From Symbiodinium natans (lineage: Eukaryota; Sar; Dinophyceae; Suessiales; Symbiodiniaceae), in the NCBI GenBank assembly GCA_905221605.1, contig CAJNDS010000530.1, positions 67,501-118,250 of the forward strand: a DNA stretch of 50,750 nt, given 5' to 3'. The notes beneath the pieces are model-generated. The model made no database searches and had not been told where the DNA came from. It saw only the letters and a list, made by a program, of their open reading frames with translations. The position numbers and the translations under genes were made by a program. Below, one piece after another: positions 1 through 10,568 of this stretch. How positions within the stretch are numbered: the stretch's first letter is position 1; each line of letters starts with the position of its first letter.

Positions 1-40
1 GGGTTTAGGGTTTAGGGTTTAGGGTTTAGGGTTTAGGGTT
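1..40 (+). repeat. Telomeric array (TTTAGGG) at window start
   Basis: About five TTTAGGG units in the G-rich orientation begin at base 1, so the array probably continues beyond the window. It is followed by about 90 bp of unique sequence. Confidence 0.95.
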
Positions 41-148
41 CTTTCGGCCAACTTTAAGCGAGAGCTGTACCTGGTTCAAGATTCATTTGGCTCCTGAAGG
101 TTCGGGATCCCCGAAGCCTGGAAGCCCTAAATCCCTGGAACCCTAAAA

Positions 149-402
149 CCCTCAAACCCTAAACCCTAAACCCTAAACCCTAAAACTCTAAAACCCTAAA
201 CCCCAAAACCCCTACCCTAAACCCTAAACCCTAAACCCTAAACCCTAAACCCTAAACACCCCAAACCCTAAACCCTAAACCCTAAACCCTAAACCATAAA
301 CCCTAAACCCTAAACCCTAAACCCTAAACCCTGAACCCAAAACCCTAAACCCTAAACCCTAAACCCTAAACCCTAAACCCTAAACCCTAAACCCTAAACC
401 CC
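149..402 (-). repeat. Telomeric array (CCCTAAA) with variants
   Basis: C-rich orientation. Mostly canonical CCCTAAA units with scattered variants such as CCCCAAA, CCATAAA and CCCTGAA. It opposes the arrays at 1-40 and 483-765. Confidence 0.95.
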
Positions 403-482
403 CTGCCTTGCCGCCCACCAGGTTGGGTGCTTCGGGGCCATACCCACCTCGGCTCTTGGTCTTCAGGGCTTCAGGGCTTCAG

Positions 483-765
483 GGTTTCAGGGTTTCGGGT
501 TTAGGGTTTAGGGTTTAGGGTGTAGGGTTTAAGGTTTAGGGTTTCAGGGTTTTAGGGTTTTAGGGTTTTAGGGCTTTAGGGTTTTAGGGTTTTAGGGTTT
601 CAGGGTTTCAGGGTTTCAGGGTTTCAGGGTTTTAGGGTTTTAGGGTTTTAGGGTTTTAGGGTGTTAGGGTTTTAGGGTTTTAGGGCTTTAGGGTTTTAGG
701 GTTTTAGGGTTTCAGGGTTTTAGGGTTTTAGGGTTTTAGGGTTTTAGGGTTTTAGGGTGGCTTCG
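483..765 (+). repeat. Variant telomeric block dominated by TTTTAGGG and TTTCAGGG
   Basis: G-rich orientation. After a few canonical units the block becomes mostly 8-bp TTTTAGGG, with runs of TTTCAGGG near 596-630. The clustering of one variant suggests local expansion after insertion. Confidence 0.92.
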
Positions 766-845
766 GGGCTGTGGGGCTCAAGGTTTTAGGGTTTCAGGGA
801 TATCCCAACCCTGAACCCTAAGCCCTAACCCGAAACGCTAAGCAC

Positions 846-947
846 TAGGCCCTAAACCCTAAACCCTAAACCCTAAACCCTAAACCCTAAACCCTAAACC
901 CTAAACCCTAAACCCTAAACCCTAAACCCTAAAGGGTTTAGGGGTTT
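846..947. repeat. Telomeric array with C-to-G inversion
   Basis: About 12 CCCTAAA units run to 933 and switch directly to GGGTTTAGGGG. The two strand orientations meet without a spacer. Confidence 0.93.
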
Positions 948-1904
948 CGGGGCTGAGGTCGGAGGCTCGCGGCCCTGGACGCTGCGCCATAAGCCCTTCA
1001 ACCCCGAAGTTAGCCCCCCCCCCCCCCCCCCCACCCACGCCCCAAATGCCTACTCTACTCTTTGGCCATTAAAACTCGTAAACACCCGTAAAACCTAACA
1101 TTTTGTGTTTAAAGGGATTTGAGGGCCGGGGGAGAGGGGGGGGAAGGGGGGGGGGGGGTGTTGACAAACCTTCAGCCCTTGCACTCTGAACCGCCGGAGC
1201 TAACCCTAAATCCTAAACTCTAAACCCTCAACCCTAACCCAAAACCCAAAGCCCAAAAACCTAAACCCACGTTTGCTGAAGCTCCAGAGATCTAGGACCT
1301 AGAGAGGTTTAAGATTGTGAGCTGAGGGTCTGAAAAGCCTGCACAGCACTGACGTACTCACAGCCTACAAGCCTAGAAGCTAAACACTGAAAAGTCCTCT
1401 GATGCCTATTTGAAGCTTAGGGGTGTTTAGGGTTTACGGCTTCTGGGTGCAAATGATGTGTATTGAGGGCTGTTTCCGGAGTCTGAAGTCTTTTGCATTC
1501 ACACCCGGCCGATGCAAACAACAGAAAAAGGGGGCCAGTGGGTGATTCCATGAGCCTTTCGGGGCTTAAGGGTCTAGGGTTTAAGCTTAAGGGTTCAGGG
1601 TTACGTGGCTGAGGGGTTTAGGGTTTCTGTACCGTTGAACCCTAAACCCTAGACCCAAGACCCCAAACTCTAAACCATTCAACTCGAGGCGAAAGCCAGC
1701 TTTTTGCTTGCGGCGTTGCACAGACAAGGGAAAAGAGGTCGCAGTCATGTGCCATGCATATTCTGGGCGCCCACCGGGGGGATGACGTTATGTCCCCCCA
1801 GAGCGCCCGAGTCAGAAACCGGAAGTATGATGGGGCCCTCAGGGTCCTCCTCCGCGCCACACCAGTCCCCACAGGCCATCACCTGCCACCCAGCGTCACA
1901 AAAC
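948..1904. other. Intergenic spacer with C and G runs
   Basis: There is a 19-base C run at 1014-1032 and G runs around 1137-1158. Degenerate telomere-like words lie near 1200-1265 and 1560-1675; the rest is unique. Short ORFs on both strands look like chance and show no recognisable domain. Confidence 0.7.
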
Positions 1905-2004
1905 GGTTTAGGGTTTAGGGTTTAGGGTTTAGGGTTTAGGGTTTAGGGTTTAGGGTTTAGGGTTTAGGGTTTAGGGTTTAGGGTTTAGGGTTTAGGGTTT
2001 AGGG
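1905..2004 (+). repeat. Telomeric array (TTTAGGG)
   Basis: About 14 uninterrupted canonical units, G-rich orientation. Confidence 0.97.
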
Positions 2005-2129
2005 CCAGCTTGGCGACTCAAGACCTGGGTGGTAAGGTAGAGGGTTGCATCTTTCAGCTTCAGGCAGGCCCAAAAGGGCTGAGAAATTTGGGATTGCAGG
2101 GCTCTTCCCAAGGCTAAGGGAGCTTCACA

Positions 2130-2174
2130 CGGTTTAGGGTTTAGGGCTTAGGGTTTAGGGTTTAGGGTTTAGGG
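2130..2174 (+). repeat. Short telomeric array (TTTAGGG)
   Basis: About six units with one TTAGGGC variant. The spacer before it (2005-2129) is unique sequence. Confidence 0.93.
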
Positions 2175-2515
2175 GGCTACATGAGGTTCAGCAGGCTGTG
2201 AGTTGGATTGAGACAAACAACGCAGGCGCCTAAACCCTTAGGCCTCAAGCCCTTCAAGCCCGAAGCCCCTCCCATAAACCCTTTACTATTTACTGAAAAC
2301 ACAAGTATCAAGGATCCAGCTCCCAGAGCAACCAAGGAACCAAATGGACCTGCGGGGGTACCCACTCTTTGGTTTGGAAAGAGATCATACGTTAGGGAAC
2401 CTAGCCCATCAATGGGTCCCAGTATGCGCTGTATTCCGCAAGCCCTAAAACCACAAATCCTGAAGCAAGGGTGGGCGGAATCTAAGCCTGTTAACCCAGC
2501 AGTGCTACCCAACAG
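2175..2515. other. Unique spacer between telomeric arrays
   Basis: Non-telomeric sequence of about 340 bp. It is open on both strands (2208-2528 plus, 2177-2512 minus). Neither translation shows a recognisable domain and the plus-strand one runs into telomere repeats, so I do not call a gene. Confidence 0.6.
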
Positions 2516-2586
2516 CCCTAAACCCTAAACCCTAAACCCTAAACCCTAAACCCTAAACCCTAAACCCTAAACCCTAAACCCTTAAA
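2516..2586 (-). repeat. Telomeric array (CCCTAAA)
   Basis: About ten canonical units in the C-rich orientation. Confidence 0.96.
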
Positions 2587-2863
2587 CCCTCAACCCTCAG
2601 CCGACTGAAGGCCTGCTCATGCGCCGTGGACACCGTTTGCTGCCCACACGCGTGGCACTGGAAAGAGAGGCCTTGCGAGGGCGTGGGATGACGTTTTAGG
2701 GTTTAGGGTTTAGGGTTCAGGGTTACCGGGCGTACCTGTAAGGCGGGCCACTTTTCTGGGAAACCCTAAACCCTGCACCATTAAGCCTCTTTTTCATCTC
2801 GGGTGTAAGGAGTCAGGGCTAGCTTTTGGGAAGACGGGCTTCTAAGCTTCAAAATATACACCG

Positions 2864-2882
2864 CCCCCCCCCCCCCCCCCCC
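2864..2882. repeat. Poly-C run (19 C)
   Basis: Uninterrupted C run in a spacer, followed by C-rich degenerate sequence. Confidence 0.95.
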
Positions 2883-2935
2883 AACCACCCAACCTTCTTG
2901 GGGTTTAGGTTGAGGGTTGCGACTACACAACTCGA

Positions 2936-3063
2936 TTTAGGGTTTAGGGTTTAGGGTTTAAGGGTTTGAGGGTTTAAGGGTTTAAGGGTGAGGGTGGGTT
3001 TAAGGGCTTAAGGGCTTAAGGGTTTAAGGGTTTAAGGGTTTAAGGGTTTAAGGGTTTAAGGGT
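2936..3063 (+). repeat. Variant telomeric block (TTTAAGGG)
   Basis: It starts with canonical TTTAGGG and then switches to a nearly pure run of the 8-bp unit TTTAAGGG (about 2960-3063). Confidence 0.93.
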
Positions 3064-3189
3064 TCACAACTCGTGCCCAAGTTGAACCATGGCGCTGGTG
3101 AAGAAAGCGGCCATGAACTCCATGAACGCCTGCGCGCCCTCTCCTGGCTGAGGCGTCAACGCGGGCGTTGAAGGCTGGATTGTTGCTAT

Positions 3190-3236
3190 GAGGGTTTAGG
3201 GTTTAGGGTTTAGGGTTTAGGGTTTAGGGTTTAGGG
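3190..3236 (+). repeat. Telomeric array (TTTAGGG)
   Basis: Six to seven canonical units. The spacer 3064-3189 before it is unique. Confidence 0.95.
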
Positions 3237-3327
3237 CTTGGAAGGCTTAGGGTTTAGGGGCAATCCTAGCAGGGCCAAGCATGTATAAAATTTGAACCAA
3301 AGTTATCAAAACAATCACCCTACTTCC

Positions 3328-3391
3328 CTAAACCCTAAACCCTAAACCCTAAACCCTAAACCCTAAACCCTAAACCCTAAACCCTAAACCC
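3328..3391 (-). repeat. Telomeric array (CCCTAAA)
   Basis: About nine canonical units, C-rich orientation. Confidence 0.96.
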
Positions 3392-3520
3392 TTCCATCTA
3401 CTTCCAGCCCACACGTTGGGTACAGTACCTGTGAGCCTTTAGCAGGGCTGTGAGGACCTGTATACATCCCATGGCGACAAAGCATACCAATGGTTTCCGC
3501 CGTCAATCTCAGGGACGCCT

Positions 3521-3589
3521 TAGGGTTCAGGGTTCAGGTCCTAAACCCTAAACCCTAAACCCTAAGCCCTAAACCCTAAACCCTAAACG
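3521..3589. repeat. G-to-C telomeric junction
   Basis: Degenerate TTCAGGG units end in CAGGTCCTAAACCC and pass into C-rich repeats. This is a head-to-head orientation change of the kind left by fusion of two telomeric ends. Confidence 0.85.
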
Positions 3590-3710
3590 GACTTTTGGGG
3601 CTTTGATGTTTTTTATTTGTTTATTTATTTTTGGGGGGGAGATTGGGGTATGTGCTTGTGGGGTGGGAAGGGAAGGGTGGGTTGCAATACTGCTCACTGC
3701 ACCACGAATC

Positions 3711-3806
3711 GGGTTTAGGGTTTAGGGTTTAGGGTTTAGGGTTTAGGGTTTAGGGTTTAGGGTTTAGGGTTTAGGCCTAAACCCTAGACCCGAAACCCCA
3801 AAAAGC
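3711..3806. repeat. Head-to-head telomeric junction
   Basis: About nine TTTAGGG units end at 3775 in TTTAGG and are followed directly by CCTAAACCC and degenerate C-rich units. The dyad TTAGG|CCTAA is the signature of a telomere-to-telomere fusion. Confidence 0.9.
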
Positions 3807-4176
3807 CCGAAACCCCAAAGCAGAAGCCAAGTGGCCAAGGTCTTGGCCCACTTCAGCGAAGGCCTCCGCTGCAAGATGTCGGCAACTCTCTTAGGGTTTA
3901 GCCTTAGGGTTTAGCGGTTTAGGGTTTAGTGATTTAAGGTTTAGGGCTTAGGAGTTTCGGGTTCTAGTCCCATCGCAAGCTTACCAGGCGACATGTGAAG
4001 ACAAAAAACCCCAATGCATTCAAGTAAGACTGGGTCCCAGCAACCCTGAATGAGTCTGACACTCCAACACACTAAGCCCCCACAGCCCCTAAATGGTGGT
4101 AGTTCGTATGTAGGGCCCCCTTAGAAGCCCCAAATCCTACAGGTCTAGGTTTAATTGAACTTTCGAAGAAGGGGTT

Positions 4177-4198
4177 GGGGGGGGGGGGGGGGGGGGGG
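4177..4198. repeat. Poly-G run (22 G)
   Basis: Uninterrupted G run immediately before a C-rich telomeric stretch (4203-4240). Confidence 0.95.
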
Positions 4199-4202
4199 CA
4201 GA

Positions 4203-4550
4203 AACCCTAAACCCTAAACCCTAAATCCTAAACCCTAAGCCTCAAACCTTAACGTGTTTCCTGCGTGAAAGGATCCCTCGAACTGGCGCTTCAAAAGATC
4301 CCCTCTCCCCTAAGTCCCACAGTCACCAAACAGAAGACGTACCCTAAAGCCTAAACCCTAAGCCCTAAACCCTAAACCATATTTTTCCTTGGGGGAACCG
4401 AGTCCGAAGCCTAAACCCTGAAACCCTGAGAGCCCATAGAATTCTGAAGCCCTATAAACCCTACAACCACTATAAACCCTGTAGGGTTTAGGGTTTAGGG
4501 TTTGGGGTTTAGGGTTTAGGGTTTAGGGTAAACCCTATAAACGCTTAAAC
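4203..4550. repeat. Mixed short telomeric stretches
   Basis: C-rich units at 4203-4255 and 4340-4380, degenerate C-rich words at 4405-4480, then G-rich units at 4483-4529 that pass directly into AAACCCTATAAACGC, another G-to-C junction. The spacers between are unique. Confidence 0.85.
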
Positions 4551-5178
4551 AATCCCGAAAAGCCCCATACAATGATAAGAGAGGGTGTCGTAGTTTGGCG
4601 GGCCTGACCCAGGGACGGCGGTTGAGCAGTGGCTGCATACTCATGGCCGTTCGGCGCCTTGGGGCTTTTGGAGGGAGTTTAGGGTTTAGGGTTTAGGGTT
4701 TAGGGCCGTTTAGGGCATGGGGCGTAGGACTTGCTGGCAAAACCTAACCTGCAACCTCTGGGATTCTAAGGCTTAGGGCTTTCGTAGAGGCTAACTTAGG
4801 CTAACCTTTGGGATTCCAGGGATTTGTCAATGTTAACTACGATTCACCTTTCGGACAATTTCCTCCTCCCCCAAGCCCTAAAGCCTGAACCCTAAACCCT
4901 CCTCTCAAGCCCGGGAACAAGGGCAAACGCTGGACTTGAGCATGTTTGTAGACTTGCTGGGTTCAGGGTTCGCGGTTTCTTCCCCCGCCTCCCCTCCCCC
5001 ACCCACATGTTACTTGGCAAATTTCATGAGAGGTTTGCATTTTGCAAACTCAGACGCAGGTTGGGTCACCCTCTACCCAGCTTGCTTTAGCAGATCTCGC
5101 CGCGCACTTGAGCTTAAACCTGCCCTGTGGGAAAAACGACATGTTTGCTCGCTAAGGTGCGGGAGGTTTCTGTGAGCT
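4551..5178. other. Spacer with one short telomeric array
   Basis: G-rich telomeric units occupy 4677-4706 and degenerate units lie near 4870-4900. The remainder, including an open frame from 4936 to 5175, has no recognisable protein feature. Confidence 0.6.
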
Positions 5179-5228
5179 TAGGGTTTAGGGTTTAGGGTTT
5201 AGGGTTTAGGGTTTAGGGTTTAGGGTTT
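5179..5228 (+). repeat. Telomeric array (TTTAGGG)
   Basis: Seven canonical units. Confidence 0.96.
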
Positions 5229-5418
5229 GCATCTACCCTCCCCCCCGATCCTTGCTTCAAAATATCCTGCCGCCCTTCCCCTGATGTTGACGGGGACAAA
5301 AGACCTGCATGGGGGTGATTGGGTCCAGACGGTTGGGAGGCTAGGGCAGCAAGCGTTCCAAACCCTCCTAAAGCAGCGGGGAAGCTTAGGCCGTAGACTC
5401 TTGGTGGGCTTTAGGGAC

Positions 5419-5487
5419 CCTAAACCCTAAACCCTAAACCCTAAACCCTAAACCCTAAACCCTAAACCCTAAACCCTAAACCCTAAG
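5419..5487 (-). repeat. Telomeric array (CCCTAAA)
   Basis: About ten canonical units, preceded by about 190 bp of unique sequence (5229-5418). Confidence 0.96.
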
Positions 5488-5593
5488 CCCAGTGGCCGAC
5501 GGCATCGATGTGTGGCCCCCTGCCACCAGCTGCTGCCGCATGTAAGTGGGGACCCATCGGCCCTCTAGCCTGGGGCTTTTTTGTCAGGAAGGC

Positions 5594-5730
5594 GTTTAGG
5601 GTTTAGGGTTTAGGGTTTAGGGTTTAGGGTTTAGGGTTTAGGGTTTAGGGTTTAGGGTTTAGGGTTTAGGGTTTTAGGGTTTAGGGTTTTAGGGTTTAGG
5701 GTTTAGGGTTTATAGGGTTTAGGGTTTCCA
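5594..5730 (+). repeat. Telomeric array (TTTAGGG) with a few variants
   Basis: About 19 units. TTTTAGGG and TTTATAGGG variants appear toward the right end. Confidence 0.95.
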
Positions 5731-5769
5731 AGCGTTGGAGGCCTTGTAACACTACACCCAAAGTTAGTG

Positions 5770-6300
5770 GGAATCACCCTAAACCCTAAACCCCAAAACC
5801 CTAAACCAAGTTGGAAACGAACTTTAAACACTAAAACCCTAACCCCTAAACCCAACACCCTTCTACCGGACCCTAAACCCTAAACACCAGAACCCTCAAC
5901 CCTCAACCCTCAACCCAAAACCCCACCCAACATCCTGTTCGGAAACCCCAGAAATCGGCCCAGTGGCGCCCTGTTGATGGTGACGGCCTCCTGCTTCAGA
6001 GGCTTGGGGGGCAAGTTGCAAGGCAGTAGTGTAGGGTTTAGGGTTTAGGATTTTTTAGGGTTTTTTAGGGTTTAGGGTTTAGGGTTTAGGCTTTAGGGTT
6101 TAGGGTTTAGGGTTTAGGGCTCTGCATGGTACACAGCAAGCAAATGATCAACAACGCGCTCGTGAGCGGCAATCGTTCACTGTCAGGTGCAAAACCGAAG
6201 GAGGTGTTTCTGGGTGCATACCAAGCCCCCGGATGGGCTATTACACCCCTAAACCCTAAACACTAAACCCTAAGCCCTAAATCCGCAACCCTAAACCCCC
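5770..6300. repeat. Degenerate telomeric region
   Basis: Degenerate C-rich units at 5774-5930, G-rich units with two TTTTTTAGGG forms at 6032-6119 and C-rich units at 6246-6300. Unique spacers lie at about 5931-6030 and 6120-6245. Confidence 0.85.
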
Positions 6301-6482
6301 TTTGTTGGGTTGATTATGGGGATTATAAGGCCTAGTAGCGCATCCTGATCACCGACAACAAAGCCAGATGCTCAAGGTGTGCCAAGAAACACGACAAGCC
6401 TTTTGAGAGTTCTAGACGAGTTCCGAGATCAGAGAAGCCCTGAAGCCTGAACTCTAAACCCTATGTGTCTAAATGCCAAGAA

Positions 6483-6568
6483 AAACCCTAAACCCTAAAC
6501 CCTACACCCTAAGCCCTAAACCCTAAACCCTAAACCCCAAACCCCAAACCCTAAACCCTAAACCCTAC
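6483..6568 (-). repeat. Telomeric array (CCCTAAA)
   Basis: About 12 units with three single-base variants. The spacer before it (6301-6482) is unique sequence. Confidence 0.94.
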
Positions 6569-6683
6569 TTCTGAACGAGATCATGGGAGCTTCGGGGGGA
6601 AGTTGGGCCTCCTGCGAGGGAACGGCTGCCCCGGGGTCGATGCGCACCTCCGACAGGCGTGGGTGGTGCCGGATGTGCACTTT

Positions 6684-6726
6684 AGGGTTTAGGGTTTAGG
6701 GTTTAGGGTTTAGGGTTTAGGGTTTA
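6684..6726 (+). repeat. Telomeric array (TTTAGGG)
   Basis: Six units ending in a TTTACGG variant. Confidence 0.95.
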
Positions 6727-6892
6727 CGGCTCTGCATCGCATTTTTGCAAAGTCACCATCGTGTGGTTTAGGGTTTAGTTTAGAGCACCTAAGAGATAGG
6801 TAGGGGGGGGTGTAGGGTTTAGACTTCTTGGGACGGTTTGGGGCTTCCGAGCGTCGGATTTCTGCAAGGTTGTGTGTGACGTCTGCTTGCGG

Positions 6893-6990
6893 TTTAGGGT
6901 TTAGGGTTTAGGGTTTAGGGTTTAGGGTTTAGGGTTTAGGGTTTAGGGTTTAGGGTTTAGGGTTTAGGGTTTAGGGTTCAGGGTTTAGGA
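6893..6990 (+). repeat. Telomeric array (TTTAGGG)
   Basis: About 13 units, canonical at first, with TTCAGGG and TTTAGGA variants at the right edge. Confidence 0.95.
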
Positions 6991-7137
6991 TGTAGGGTTC
7001 AGGAATCAGGCAGGCGCCCTCAACCCGATAAACCCGAAGCCCTGTAGGCCCAAAATGCTCGAAACGGGGCTTGCTTCTGGAAGCACGGGTTTGCATCAAC
7101 AGGGCCTAAAACTTCTCTCAAGTTGGTCAAGAGAACG

Positions 7138-7252
7138 TAAACCCTAGACCCTAGACCCTAAACCCTTAAGCCCTTACACCCTGAACCCTGAACCCTAAAC
7201 CCTAAACCCTAAGCCCTAAGCCCTAAACCCTAGCCCTAAACCCTAAACCCTA
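7138..7252 (-). repeat. Telomeric array (CCCTAAA), partly degenerate
   Basis: About 16 units including CCCTAGA, CCCTTAAG and CCCTGAA variants. Confidence 0.92.
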
Positions 7253-7939
7253 TGAGCCCGAATTACCCCGAGAGTGCCTCCGGCTCGCTTGGAACCACTC
7301 CCATGCAATCTGCCAGGACGTGCTGCCTGGGTTGGCATCTCAAGGTTCCCCAGCTGGGGTTTTGGGTTTAGGGTTTGGGGTTTAGAATTTAGGGCTTAGG
7401 GTTTAGGGTTTAGGGCTTGGGGTTGAGGGTTTAGGGTCCTCCTAAGGCCTCTTCCCGACGCCCCAAACCTGAAACCCAACACTCTCTCCGCAACCTTGAT
7501 CACCCAATGTACTCTAAAAGGCCTTCTGGTTCATGTTACCTTCCATGAGGATTATAGTAGTCTAGGGCAGCAGATGACCGATTTCCCTAACCCCTGAACC
7601 CTAAACCCTAAACCCTTTGGGGGTTCAGCTGCTCCCTATAAGGGAATGCCCCCCACCTTCAACCTTGGGCATCAAATAGTGTACATGACCCCCCAATTTT
7701 AGGGTTCGTTTGGTCCCCAAGGAAATGCGCCTAACCTAAAACTAGAAGGGTGCGTGGCTCATACTTCCGAGAAAACAAGGGTTACTGGGTGTATGACCCA
7801 AATTTCAAACCCTAAACCCTAAACCCTAAACCCCTTCCAGGAAAGGCCAAGTCACCGCACTTTGTCTGGAAAGTTGTAAACCGCATCCATTGCAGACTCC
7901 TGGCGGCACTCAGCTTGATCACTCCATGGTCTCCAAACA
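7253..7939. other. Spacer with scattered degenerate telomeric words
   Basis: Degenerate G-rich units near 7358-7437 and short C-rich groups at 7588-7618 and 7808-7838. I see nothing recognisable in the rest. Confidence 0.6.
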
Positions 7940-7940
7940 G

Positions 7941-8003
7941 GGCTTAGGGTTTAGGGTTTCGGGTTCAGGAACCCTAACCCCTGAACCCTAAACCCTAAAC
8001 CCT
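7941..8003. repeat. Head-to-head telomeric junction, degenerate
   Basis: G-rich units (TTTAGGG, TTTCGGG, TTCAGG) change to C-rich AACCCTAACCCC and CCCTAAA without a spacer. Confidence 0.8.
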
Positions 8004-8084
8004 TGTCCGGGTTTAGGATACTGGTGTTCGGGGACTCCAAACCTAGCTAGCCTTACGCCCTTACACTCAGAGTTTCTAAAGCCT

Positions 8085-8362
8085 CTGAACCCTAAACCCT
8101 CAACCCCTAAACCCTAAACCCTAAACCCCGAACCCCTACACCGCAAACCCCAAACCCTAAACCCCAGAACCCTAAACCCCAAACCCTAAACCCCAAACCG
8201 TACACCATAAACCCCTAAACCTCCAAACCCCTAAGCCGCTAAGCCGTACACCCCTAACCCCAAAACCCTAAACCCTAAACCCCCAACCCCAAACCCTAAA
8301 CTCCTAAACCCCTAGACCCCAAACCCTAAAACCCCAAAACCCCTAAACCCCAAACCCCCAAA
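8085..8362 (-). repeat. Long degenerate C-rich telomeric region
   Basis: Irregular mixture of CCCTAAA, CCCCTAAA, CCCCAAA and CCCCGAA units. It looks like an old array that has diverged. Confidence 0.88.
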
Positions 8363-8685
8363 GCGAGGTGGTCCTGGGACCTTGCAGGCCCAAAGAGATC
8401 GTCCGAGCCAAAAGCAGTAGCCTCGGTTGTTTAGGGTTTAGGGGGGTGGTCGGGGGGGTTCGGGAAACACCCGGAGCCCGCTGAATAGTAGGTTATTTGG
8501 GGTATGCTAGCGGGTACAGGGTATAGAGCTTAAGCTCTAGTTCTGGGAACTGCGCGCAAAAAAACACCCCAAAAACCATAAACCCCTAAAACCCCTGCTC
8601 AACCCTAACCCTGCCCAGGCAAACGCAAGACTTTAGTAAAGCCCTAACCCTCCCCTCCTACCCACCCCCTCTTTCACAAAACCCA
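8363..8685. other. Unique spacer
   Basis: No gene or clear repeat apart from short degenerate telomeric words near 8565-8620. G-rich around 8440-8465. Confidence 0.6.
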
Positions 8686-8754
8686 ACACCCTAAACCCTA
8701 AACCCAAAACCCTAAACCCTATACCCTAAACCCTAAACCCTAAACCCTAAACCC
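8686..8754 (-). repeat. Telomeric array (CCCTAAA)
   Basis: About ten units with minor variants. Confidence 0.94.
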
Positions 8755-8817
8755 AAGCCAGAGACTCTGCCAGCCTACAGTAAGTCGTAAACGCGGTAGG
8801 CCGGGTAGGCCGGCTCA

Positions 8818-9053
8818 GTTTAGGGTTTAGGGTTTAGGGCTGGGGTTTAGGGTTTAGGGTTTAGGGTTTAGGGTTTAGGGTTTAGGGTTTAGGGTTTAGG
8901 GTTTAGGGTTTAGGGTTTAGGGTTTAGGGTTTAGGGTTTAGGGTTTAGGGTTTAGGGTTTAGGGTTTAGGGTTTAGGGTTTAGGGTTTAGGGTTTAGGGT
9001 TTAGGGTTTAGGGTTTAGGGTTTAGGGTTTAGGGTTTAGGGTTTAGGGTTTAG
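8818..9053 (+). repeat. Longest telomeric array (TTTAGGG)
   Basis: After three units and one interruption (8838-8843), about 29 uninterrupted TTTAGGG units run to 9053. This is the longest perfect array in the window and the left border of the LINE-containing block. Confidence 0.97.
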
Positions 9054-9237
9054 AGTCCGCCGACCCTGGCGGCGTGTTGGATGGGAAAAGGAGGTGAAAA
9101 CCTCCCTCTTTCCCTCCTTACCCTCCAAAAACCCGGGGGGGGGGTAGGGGGGGGTACCCCGCCAGCTTTTCCGTGGAGGAACAGGCCACCCACACCGCGT
9201 AAACTCATGGACCATAGGCGTTTTCGCACAGGGCATA

Positions 9238-9305
<68 letters not shown>

Positions 9306-9900
9306 CGCCCGCCAAATCAATTTTTGGCATCCTTTGAGCTGACGAGCGCGTTTTAACCTTTCAACTATGCTCCAGCGGGGTCGGCGGCTTGAGCCGGAGG
9401 CTCTTAAATCCGGGCACGCCCGTGGTCCGACGCCGTTAGGCGCCCTAGCTTCAGCTACCCCGGGGGGGGGCATATGCCGCCGCTCCCGAAGGGCATCATG
9501 TTTCAGGTACAATTTTTATCGCGAAAAACGCGCTATTTCCCACCGAATTTGGGCTCCTGGACGCATTTTTTGGGCGCCCCATGGGGGTCCCAAAAACGAC
9601 CCCGGAGAGCATCATCGACTCTCTTTTTCAACTTCCAAATACGCGTTGTTGATGTTTTTTGGGTGGCATTGGCCACCCCAAAGGACCCCCACAAGAGCGC
9701 GCATCATGAGCATCAGCGGGTTGGGTCTCGGGTTTCGGATGCGGCTGAGAGCTTGGAAAACACAGAAATCGCTGTAAATACCGTGGTTTTCGTGCTGTTT
9801 CGGACATTTCCGTTTTGAGGCCGGCATATGCCCCTATAAGCCATGCATGCCTGGAGGCCGGAGCCGCTGATGCTCATGATGCGCGGCCGGGCGGGGGGCC
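9054..9900. other. Non-telomeric region left of the LINEs
   Basis: GC-rich sequence without TTTAGGG repeats, unlike everything to its left. It includes G runs at 9137-9158, the 63-base C run, and AT/GC-alternating sequence at 9500-9820. Open frames here have no recognisable domain; two of them are open only because they cross the C run. Confidence 0.6.
9242..9304. repeat. Very long poly-C run (63 C)
   Basis: 63 consecutive C, the longest homopolymer in the window. Its length in the assembly may be inexact. Such a run can form i-motif/G-quadruplex structures and is slippage-prone. Confidence 0.95.
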
Positions 9901-10268
9901 AGGGTGCGCATCACCGAGGCTTCGTTTCTCTTTAAAAAACCGGGGGGCGAGCATCAGCAGCATCAGTGGCTCCGGAAAGGGTTTCGGGCGGCAGGATTTC
10001 GAAGGATGCTGGCATAACTCCATAACATGGCACTCGACATGCGCGCACACGCGCGCGCGCGCGCCTGCGCGCGCGCCGTTGTTTGTTGTTGGGGGCCAGG
10101 GTGCGCATCATCGAGGCTTCGTTTCTCTTTGGGGACCCGGGGGGCGAGCATCAGCAGCATCAGTGGCTCCGGAAAGGGTTTCGGGCGGCAGGATTTCGAG
10201 GGATGCTGGCATAACTCCATAACATGGCACTCGACATGCGAGCACACGCGCGCGCGCGCGCTTTCGCC
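9898..10268 (+). repeat. 197-bp tandem duplication ending in CG/CA tracts
   Basis: Two copies with a 197-bp period: AGGGTGCGCATCA starts at 9901 and 10098, and CATAACATGGCACTCGACAT at 10021 and 10218. Each copy ends in an alternating purine-pyrimidine tract (about 10040-10077 and 10241-10262) followed by CGTTGTTTGTTGTTG. In the first copy that TTG stretch stops and continues into unique sequence. In the second it expands into the microsatellite next to LINE copy 1. Confidence 0.93.
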
Positions 10269-10551
<283 letters not shown>

Positions 10552-10568
10552 TAAGATTCTGGCCCAAG

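Noticed and set aside
8085-8362. Possible direct repeats or CRISPR-like array
   Set aside because: Units are degenerate telomere repeats of 7-9 bp with no spacers.
9036-9512. Poly-Gly / poly-Pro open frames around the 63-base C run
   Set aside because: They are open because of the homopolymer; the flanking residues match no recognisable domain.
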